The notes beneath the pieces were generated by a model. It had not been told where the DNA came from. It ran no database searches and saw only the letters and a list, made by a program, of their open reading frames with translations. The translations under genes and the position numbers were made by a program. A stretch of DNA of 64,000 nt from Sphingomonas prati (GTDB lineage: Bacteria; Pseudomonadota; Alphaproteobacteria; Sphingomonadales; Sphingomonadaceae). Positions 56,234-64,000 of this stretch are shown one piece after another. The stretch lies in NCBI RefSeq assembly GCF_014643515.1, contig NZ_BMJP01000003.1:62001-126000 (forward strand), written 5' to 3'. The first letter of the stretch is position 1. Every line of letters starts with the position of its first letter.

Positions 56234-57070
56234 TTACCTCTTCTTCTTCGCGTGACGCGAACGGATGATCATCTTGTCCGTGGACTTGTTCGACCGGGTG
56301 CGTGCACCCTTGGTCGGCTTGCCCCACGGGGTGACCGGGTGACGACCGCCCGATGTCCGGCCTTCACCACCGCCATGCGGATGGTCGACCGGGTTCTTGG
56401 CGACGCCGCGGGTCAGCGGACGCTTGCCCAGCCAGCGGTTGCGGCCGGCCTTTGCAAGGTTGGTGTTGCCGTTGTCCGGGTTGGACACGGCACCGACAGT
56501 GGCCATGCAGTCGGACCGGATATAGCGCTGCTCGCCCGAATTGAGGCGAACCATCACCATGCCCTTGTCGCGACCGACAACCTGCACATAGGTGCCGGCG
56601 GCGCGAGCGATCTGGCCACCCTTGCCCGGCTTCATCTCCACATTGTGGACGATGGTGCCGACTGGAGCCTGGCCGATTTCCATGGCGTTGCCCGGCTTCA
56701 CGTCGGTACGCTTGGCGGCGACGATGACGTCACCCGGTGCCAGGCGCTGCGGCGCGATCACATAGGATTGTTCGCCGTCCTCGTAGTTGACGAGGGCGAT
56801 GAACGCCGAGCGGTTCGGATCATATTCCAGGCGCTCGACGGTCGCGGGCTGATCCCACTTCCGACGCTTGAAGTCGATATGGCGATAGGACTGCTTGTGA
56901 CCGCCCGCGATACCGCGTGCCGTCGCATGGCCCTGGTTGTTACGCCCACCGGACTTGCTCTTGCCTTCGGTCAGCGCCTTGACGGGCTTCCCCTTCCAGA
57001 GCGACGACTTGTCGACGAGGATCAGGCCACGGCGGGCCGGGCTCGTCGGGTTATAATGCTTGAGTGCCAT
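56234..57070 (-). CDS. rplB: Large ribosomal subunit protein L2 (uL2)
   Basis: 278 aa. [20 protein letters not shown] and the C-terminal [26 protein letters not shown] are standard. It is central to peptidyl transfer and subunit joining. It follows rplW by 7 bp. Confidence 0.99.
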   Translation of the reverse strand: MALKHYNPTSPARRGLILVDKSSLWKGKPVKALTEGKSKSGGRNNQGHATARGIAGGHKQSYRHIDFKRRKWDQPATVERLEYDPNRSAFIALVNYEDGEQSYVIAPQRLAPGDVIVAAKRTDVKPGNAMEIGQAPVGTIVHNVEMKPGKGGQIARAAGTYVQVVGRDKGMVMVRLNSGEQRYIRSDCMATVGAVSNPDNGNTNLAKAGRNRWLGKRPLTRGVAKNPVDHPHGGGEGRTSGGRHPVTPWGKPTKGARTRSNKSTDKMIIRSRHAKKKR

Positions 57071-57077
57071 ATCGCCC

Positions 57078-57392
57078 TCAGATCCCGGTGGTGACGTCGA
57101 TGGTCTGGCCGGCGGCCAGCGTCACGATCGCCTTCTTCATGTCGGAACGGGTATAGTCCTTACCCTTCCACTTCTTGGTCTTGCCCTTGACCAGCATCGT
57201 GTTGACGCCCGTCACGGTGACCGAGAACAGTGCTTCGACGGCAGCCTTGATTTCAGGCTTCGTCGCACTGGTCGCGACCTTGAACACGACCGCATTATGC
57301 TCGGAGAGCAGGGTCGTCTTCTCGGTGATGTGCGGCGCGAGGACGACGTCGTAGTGACGATCCTCGACCGACTTGGCGGCTTGCTTAGCCAT
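57078..57392 (-). CDS. rplW: Large ribosomal subunit protein L23 (uL23)
   Basis: 104 aa. [27 protein letters not shown] and [31 protein letters not shown] are family signatures. It borders the exit tunnel and docks trigger factor. It overlaps rplD by 8 bases. Confidence 0.98.
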   Translation of the reverse strand: MAKQAAKSVEDRHYDVVLAPHITEKTTLLSEHNAVVFKVATSATKPEIKAAVEALFSVTVTGVNTMLVKGKTKKWKGKDYTRSDMKKAIVTLAAGQTIDVTTGI

Positions 57393-58008
57393 TGAACCGC
57401 GCCTCCAGCTTTTCGACGGCCGCGCGGGTCAGGACCAGCGTGTCGTGCTTCAGAATGTCGTAAACATTGGCGCCCATGGCGGGCATCACGTTGATCGACC
57501 GCAGGTTGCCGCTCGCCATCGCGAAGCTCTGCTCCACCATGTCGCCGTCGATCACCAGCGTGGTCCGGCCGAAACCGAGTTCCGACAGCGATGCCGCCAG
57601 CGTCTTGGTCTTGGCGTTCTCCAGGGACAGCGTGTCCATGACGATCAGCTTGCCGTCCTTCGCCTTCGACGACAGCGCCATGCGCAGGCCGAGCGAACGA
57701 ACCTTCTTGTTCAGCGACGGATTGAAGTCGCGGACCCGCGGGCCGTGCGCCTTACCACCACCGATGAAGATCGGGGCGCGACGATCGCCGTGGCGAGCCG
57801 TACCGCCGCCCTTCTGGCGACCGAACTTCTTGCCGGTGCGGGCAACGTCGGAACGCTCGCGCGCGCCACGTGCCGTACCCCGGCGCTTTTCCAGCTGCCA
57901 CGTCACGACGCGGTGCAGGATGTCGGCGCGCGGATCGAGCCCGAAGACGTCGTCGGCGAGATCGATATCCCCGCCGGCTTCGCTGAGCGATGAGATCTGA
58001 ACCTTCAT
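57385..58008 (-). CDS. rplD: Large ribosomal subunit protein L4 (uL4)
   Basis: 207 aa. [39 protein letters not shown] holds the exit-tunnel loop. In enterobacteria, L4 feeds back on S10-operon expression by attenuation; a leader hairpin upstream of rplC raises that question here. Two bases after rplC. Confidence 0.98.
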   Translation of the reverse strand: MKVQISSLSEAGGDIDLADDVFGLDPRADILHRVVTWQLEKRRGTARGARERSDVARTGKKFGRQKGGGTARHGDRRAPIFIGGGKAHGPRVRDFNPSLNKKVRSLGLRMALSSKAKDGKLIVMDTLSLENAKTKTLAASLSELGFGRTTLVIDGDMVEQSFAMASGNLRSINVMPAMGANVYDILKHDTLVLTRAAVEKLEARFNG

Positions 58009-58010
58009 GA

Positions 58011-58763
58011 TCAGCCCTCCTGGCCATCAGTGGTGGTCGCAGGTGCTTCGGCCGGAGCCTCGGTCTGCTGAATGTTCGCGGTCGAAGCCTTGGGCTTCAC
58101 CGAACCCGGCGTGGGGGAATCGGCATGCGCCGAAACCTTGACCGCGTCCTTCACCAGCAGCCAGCCGCCCTTCGAGCCCGGCACGGAGCCCTTCACGAAG
58201 ATCAGGCCACGCTCGACGTCCGTCTGGACGATCTCGAGGTTCTGCTGGGTCCGGCGCTTGTCACCCATGTGACCGGCCATCTTCTTGTTCTTGAAGACCT
58301 TGCCCGGATCCTGGCGCTGACCGGTCGAACCGAGCGAACGGTGGGAGACGGACACACCGTGGGTTGCGCGCAGACCACCGAAGTTCCAGCGCTTCATGCC
58401 GCCGGCAAAGCCCTTGCCCTGCGTACGGCCGGCGATGTCGACCAGCTGGCCAACGGCGAAATGGTCGGCGGAGATTTCCGCGCCCACTTCGAGGAGGCTG
58501 TCCGCGTCGACGCGGAATTCGGCGACATACGCCTTGGGCTCAACTTCAGCCTTGCCGTAATGGCCACGCTGCGGCTTCGCCACATTCTTCGCCTTCGCGG
58601 TGCCCGCGCCCATCTGGACTGCGGTGTAGCCGTCGCGGTCGGCTTCGCGGTGCGAGATGACCTGCGCGCCTTCCAGGCTCAACACGGTCACGGGCACATG
58701 CCGGCCGTCGTCCTGGAACAGGCGGGTCATGCCCATCTTCTTCGCGATCACGCCACTGCGCAT
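58011..58763 (-). CDS. rplC: Large ribosomal subunit protein L3 (uL3) with C-terminal tail
   Basis: 250 aa, about 40 longer than usual. It starts [21 protein letters not shown], and has the tunnel loop motif [30 protein letters not shown]. The core ends near [12 protein letters not shown]; the final 35 or so residues are an Ala/Pro/Thr-rich tail ([13 protein letters not shown]). It starts early 50S assembly. It is first in a unit cut off from rpsJ by terminator hairpins. Confidence 0.97.
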   Translation of the reverse strand: MRSGVIAKKMGMTRLFQDDGRHVPVTVLSLEGAQVISHREADRDGYTAVQMGAGTAKAKNVAKPQRGHYGKAEVEPKAYVAEFRVDADSLLEVGAEISADHFAVGQLVDIAGRTQGKGFAGGMKRWNFGGLRATHGVSVSHRSLGSTGQRQDPGKVFKNKKMAGHMGDKRRTQQNLEIVQTDVERGLIFVKGSVPGSKGGWLLVKDAVKVSAHADSPTPGSVKPKASTANIQQTEAPAEAPATTTDGQEG

Positions 58764-58814
58764 GATCTTGTCCTTCCCTTCAGAGGCTCCCAACTGCGCG
58801 GGAGCGTGATTACG

Positions 58815-58842
58815 AAAAAAGCCCCGCGCTGCTGCACGGAGC
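58815..58842 (-). promoter_or_regulatory. Terminator-type hairpin in the rplC leader (possible attenuator)
   Basis: On the minus strand, GCTCCGTGC (58842-58834), an AGCA loop and GCGCGGGGC (58829-58821) form a 9-bp stem with two G-U pairs, then TTTTTT (58820-58815). The wobbles fit only RNA made toward rplC. The T run ends about 51 bases before the rplC ATG, where a leader attenuator could control the S10 operon. Confidence 0.6.
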
Positions 58843-58984
58843 CCACCCTGGTCGTACCGATTATGCCCCCGTCCGGGCTGCTGTCCTGATCCGCCGGCAA
58901 ACCGGTATCACAGAAGACGGGGACTCGGTCACCGGCAAGCCGGTCGGTATCCCTGCTCTTCCACCACGATCGACGAATCGATCA

Positions 58985-59018
58985 TGAAAAAGCGACAGCG
59001 GGGTGAATCACCCCGCTG
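58985..59018 (-). terminator. Rho-independent terminator after rpsJ
   Basis: CAGCGGGGTGA and TCACCCCGCTG (58996-59006 and 59008-59018) form a strong stem with a very small loop, followed on the minus strand by GTCGCTTTTTC. It lies about 13 bases past the rpsJ stop. It would end tuf-rpsJ transcription before rplC. Confidence 0.8.
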
Positions 59019-59031
59019 CGATGCGCATGCC

Positions 59032-59340
<309 letters not shown>

Positions 59341-59416
59341 GTCCCTACCGATGCGAAAGAGCCTGCCCACGTGCCACGTTCCTGCCGGAACGGACGGGGC
59401 TTCCATTAAACGCGAA

Positions 59417-59450
59417 CCGGCCGACTCCCCTGTTCGGGGGAGCCGGCCGG
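59417..59450 (-). terminator. Hairpin after tuf
   Basis: CCGGCCGACTCCCC (59417-59430) pairs with GGGGAGCCGGCCGG (59437-59450) with one mismatch, around a 6-base loop. On the minus strand the stem is followed by TTCGCGTTTAATGG, a weak T run, so it is likely a partial terminator or processing site. It lies about 20 bases past the tuf stop. Confidence 0.6.
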
Positions 59451-59469
59451 CTCGTTGAGGCAGTCTATA

Positions 59470-60660
59470 TTACTTCGTGATCGAAGCGACAACCCCTGCA
59501 CCGACAGTGCGGCCACCTTCGCGGATCGAGAAGCGCAGGCCCTCTTCCATGGCGATCGGTGCGATCAGCTTGACGCTGAGCTGCACGTTGTCGCCCGGCA
59601 TCACCATTTCGGTGCCCTCGGGAAGCACGACTTCACCGGTGACGTCCGTGGTGCGGAAGTAGAACTGCGGGCGGTAGTTGGCGAAGAACGGCGTGTGACG
59701 GCCACCCTCTTCCTTCGACAGCACGTAGACTTCCGAGGTGAACTCGGTGTGCGGCTTGATCGAGCCGGGCTTGCAGAGGACCTGGCCGCGCTCGACCTCT
59801 TCACGACCAACGCCGCGAACCAGCGCGCCGATGTTGTCGCCGGCCTGACCGGAGTCGAGCAGCTTGCGGAACATCTCGACGCCCGTGACCGTGGTCTTGC
59901 GGGTGTCCTTGATTCCGACGATCTCGACTTCCTCGCCGACCTTGACGATGCCGGTCTCGACGCGGCCGGTGACGACCGTACCGCGACCCGAGATCGAGAA
60001 CACGTCCTCGATCGGCATCAGGAACGGACGGTCCAGCGGACGCTCCGGCTGCGGGATGAACGTGTCGACGGCTTCCATCAGCTTGAGGACGGCCGAGCGG
60101 CCGATCTCTTCGTTGGTGCCGTTGAGCGCGCAGACGGCCGAACCCGGAATGACGGGGATGTTGTCGCCGTCGAAGTCGTAGGACGACAGCAGCTCGCGGA
60201 TTTCCAGCTCGACGAGCTCGAGGATCTCGGCGTCGTCGACCAGGTCGACCTTGTTCATGAACACGACGAGCTGCGGCACGCCGACCTGGCGTGCGAGCAG
60301 GATGTGCTCGCGGGTCTGCGGCATCGGGCCGTCGGTCGCGGAGACGACGAGGATGCCGCCGTCCATCTGCGCGGCGCCGGTGATCATGTTCTTCACATAA
60401 TCGGCGTGGCCCGGGCAATCGACGTGCGCGTAGTGACGAGCCTGCGTTTCGTACTCGACGTGGGCGGTCGAGATGGTGATGCCGCGCTCGCGCTCTTCCG
60501 GCGCCTTGTCGATGTTGTCGTAGCTGGTGAAGGTGGCGCCGCCGGTCTCGGCCAGCACCTTGGTGATCGCTGCGGTCAGCGAGGTCTTACCGTGGTCGAC
60601 GTGACCGATGGTGCCGATATTGCAGTGCGGCTTGGTCCGCTCGAACTTAGCTTTCGCCAT
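59470..60660 (-). CDS. tuf: Elongation factor Tu
   Basis: 396 aa. The G1 motif [50 protein letters not shown] and NKVDLVDD are clear. It brings aminoacyl-tRNA to the A site as a GTP complex. This is one tuf copy; a second copy elsewhere is common but cannot be judged from this window. It follows fusA by 101 bp. Confidence 0.99.
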   Translation of the reverse strand: MAKAKFERTKPHCNIGTIGHVDHGKTSLTAAITKVLAETGGATFTSYDNIDKAPEERERGITISTAHVEYETQARHYAHVDCPGHADYVKNMITGAAQMDGGILVVSATDGPMPQTREHILLARQVGVPQLVVFMNKVDLVDDAEILELVELEIRELLSSYDFDGDNIPVIPGSAVCALNGTNEEIGRSAVLKLMEAVDTFIPQPERPLDRPFLMPIEDVFSISGRGTVVTGRVETGIVKVGEEVEIVGIKDTRKTTVTGVEMFRKLLDSGQAGDNIGALVRGVGREEVERGQVLCKPGSIKPHTEFTSEVYVLSKEEGGRHTPFFANYRPQFYFRTTDVTGEVVLPEGTEMVMPGDNVQLSVKLIAPIAMEEGLRFSIREGGRTVGAGVVASITK

Positions 60661-60761
60661 GATGTCCTACCTTCTTACGTTTGATGTCGGGCGCTTGCCC
60701 TTGGCTCATTTCCGGGGCGCGCCCACCCGCCGTGGACGCGCCCTTAGCGATGTTTTCCGGC

Positions 60762-62837
<2,076 letters not shown>

Positions 62838-63004
62838 GATGGTATCTCCGATGTCGGGGTTCGGAGCCCGAGGCCCCTCGCACAGACGATATAAGTAGGA
62901 ACCGTGACGCTTTCGAGTCCCGGCCGCCGTCGCCGACGAGCCGGGGCGCGTGGGTCAGAAACGTGTCGCCGCGATGGACGACACCCCCCTGCCCGGCCGC
63001 TATT

Positions 63005-63475
63005 TTACCAGCGGTAGTGCGAGAAGGCGCGGTTCGCTTCCGCCATGCGGTGCGTGTCTTCGCGCTTCTTCACCGCGTTGCCGCGGTTGTTGGCGGCATC
63101 GAGCAGTTCGCCCGACAGGCGGCCCGACATCGTGTTCTCGCTGCGCGCGCGCGCGGCCGAGATCAGCCAGCGGATCGCCAGTGCCTGGGACCGTTCCGGC
63201 GGCACTTCGACGGGCACCTGGTAGGTGGCACCACCGACGCGACGCGAACGGACTTCGATGCCCGGTGCGATGTTGACCAGCGCATCGTGGAACACGGCGA
63301 GCGGCTCGCGCTTGGCGCGGGTCTCGACGGTTTCGAGCGCCGAATAGACGATGCCCTCTGCGGTCGACTTCTTGCCGTCATACATGACGGAATTCATGAA
63401 CTTCGAGAGGATCACGTCACCGAACTTGGGATCGGGGAGGATGATGCGCTTCTCGGGACGACGACGACGTGCCAT
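63005..63475 (-). CDS. rpsG: Small ribosomal subunit protein S7 (uS7)
   Basis: 156 aa. [44 protein letters not shown] and the C-terminal [21 protein letters not shown] are standard. It organises the 3' domain of 16S rRNA. ATG 63475 is used; a TTG one codon earlier is possible. A perfect hairpin lies in the rpsL-rpsG gap. Confidence 0.99.
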   Translation of the reverse strand: MARRRRPEKRIILPDPKFGDVILSKFMNSVMYDGKKSTAEGIVYSALETVETRAKREPLAVFHDALVNIAPGIEVRSRRVGGATYQVPVEVPPERSQALAIRWLISAARARSENTMSGRLSGELLDAANNRGNAVKKREDTHRMAEANRAFSHYRW

Positions 63476-63516
63476 CAATTTTTCCTTTTAACTTCAGCCT
63501 GGGAGATCGAACATGC

Positions 63517-63537
63517 GCCCCGGCGGTGTGCCGGGGC
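63517..63537 (-). promoter_or_regulatory. Perfect hairpin in the rpsL-rpsG gap
   Basis: GCCCCGGC (63517-63524) pairs perfectly with GCCGGGGC (63530-63537) around a 5-base loop. There is no T run, so it does not look like a terminator. In enterobacteria, S7 binds the mRNA between rpsL and rpsG to regulate the str operon; a similar role is a guess here. Confidence 0.45.
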
Positions 63538-63551
63538 ATAAGGCGATCGGC

Positions 63552-63923
63552 TTACTTCGGACGCTTGGCGCCGTACTTGGAGCGGGACTGCTTGCGGTTC
63601 TTCACACCCTGTGTGTCGAGCACGCCGCGCAGGACATGATAGCGCACGCCAGGAAGATCGCGCACACGCCCGCCGCGGATCAGCACGACGCTGTGCTCCT
63701 GCAGGTTGTGGCCCTCGCCCGGGATGTAGCTGATGACTTCGCGGCTGTTGGTCAGGCGAACCTTCGCAACCTTGCGCAGCGCCGAGTTCGGCTTCTTCGG
63801 AGTCGTCGTATAGACACGGGTGCAGACACCGCGCTTCTGCGGGTTCTTTTCCATTGCCGGGACCTTCGACTTCTCCTTCTGGAGAACGCGTCCGTGGCGC
63901 ACGAGCTGGTTGATCGTTGGCAT
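63552..63923 (-). CDS. rpsL: Small ribosomal subunit protein S12 (uS12), Arg at position 88
   Basis: 123 aa. [40 protein letters not shown] and [20 protein letters not shown] are nearly invariant. ATG 63923 is used, not the upstream GTG/TTG start. Residue 88 (codon CGC at 63662-63660, in [14 protein letters not shown]) is Arg, where most bacteria have Lys. Lys43 in TPKKPNS is retained. S12 lines the decoding centre and the streptomycin site. Confidence 0.99.
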   Translation of the reverse strand: MPTINQLVRHGRVLQKEKSKVPAMEKNPQKRGVCTRVYTTTPKKPNSALRKVAKVRLTNSREVISYIPGEGHNLQEHSVVLIRGGRVRDLPGVRYHVLRGVLDTQGVKNRKQSRSKYGAKRPK

Positions 63924-63961
63924 GAAGCCCTTCACCTTTTAAAGTTACTTTACCGTGCCTG

Positions 63962-63981
63962 TTCGTGCGGGAATGCACGAA
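63962..63981. promoter_or_regulatory. Short inverted repeat upstream of rpsL
   Basis: TTCGTGC and GCACGAA with a 6-base spacer lie 39 bases upstream of the rpsL start, near the window edge. It could be part of a promoter, leader or upstream terminator; no choice can be made from the sequence in view. Confidence 0.35.
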
Positions 63982-64000
63982 GGCCCCGGCGGTCATCACG

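Overview
The window is GC-rich (mostly C/G third codon positions) and reads as a chromosomal core region of an alphaproteobacterium, most likely Sphingomonas or a close sphingomonad. The basis is the gene order, the alphaproteobacterial type of FtsZ, FtsL and MurE (meso-diaminopimelate type), the intergenic palindromes, and an arginine at position 88 of ribosomal protein S12. The genus is inferred by recollection of family features, not by a search. No tRNA, rRNA, CRISPR array, insertion sequence or prophage was seen.

Region 1 (1-24,300, nearly all minus strand) is a complete division and cell-wall (dcw) cluster. In transcription order it is mraZ-rsmH-ftsL-ftsI-murE-murF-mraY-murD-ftsW-murG-murC-(66-aa ORF)-murB-ddl-ftsQ-ftsA-ftsZ. 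A strong terminator follows ftsZ. Beyond it lies a secreted TPR/SPOR-domain protein, cut by the window edge, with six 42-residue tandem repeats. Many dcw genes overlap by ATGA or GTGA. Junctions that lack overlap often hold dispersed GC-rich repeats, and one copy of the same repeat sits in frame inside murD. Upstream of mraZ is a control region with a perfect DnaA box, then two membrane proteins of unknown role.

Region 2 (24,300-39,200) is housekeeping: a cysteine synthase, a small MliC-like lipoprotein, purL, a DUF418 membrane protein, an orphan Hpt protein, a TusA-like protein, der, bamB, a YfgM-like protein, panB, a TraB/GumN protein, guaA and a secreted prolyl oligopeptidase.

Region 3 (39,200-64,000) is the str-S10-spc-alpha ribosomal supercluster on the minus strand: rpsL-rpsG-fusA-tuf-rpsJ, then rplC through rpmD, rplO-secY-adk, and rpsM-rpsK-rpoA-rplQ. 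It is broken in three places. A terminator and an attenuator-like leader separate rpsJ from rplC. A terminator plus a Na/phosphate cotransporter gene separate rpmD from rplO. A divergent pair (YdeP-type molybdoenzyme and catalase-like protein) separates adk from rpsM.

The genes together cover septum assembly and peptidoglycan precursor synthesis, purine, cysteine and pantothenate synthesis, outer-membrane assembly, ribosome assembly, translation elongation, transcription and secretion. Ordinary genes dominate. The points worth a second look are the repeat-bearing SPOR protein, the repeat inside murD, S12 Arg88, and the broken ribosomal operons with their hairpins.
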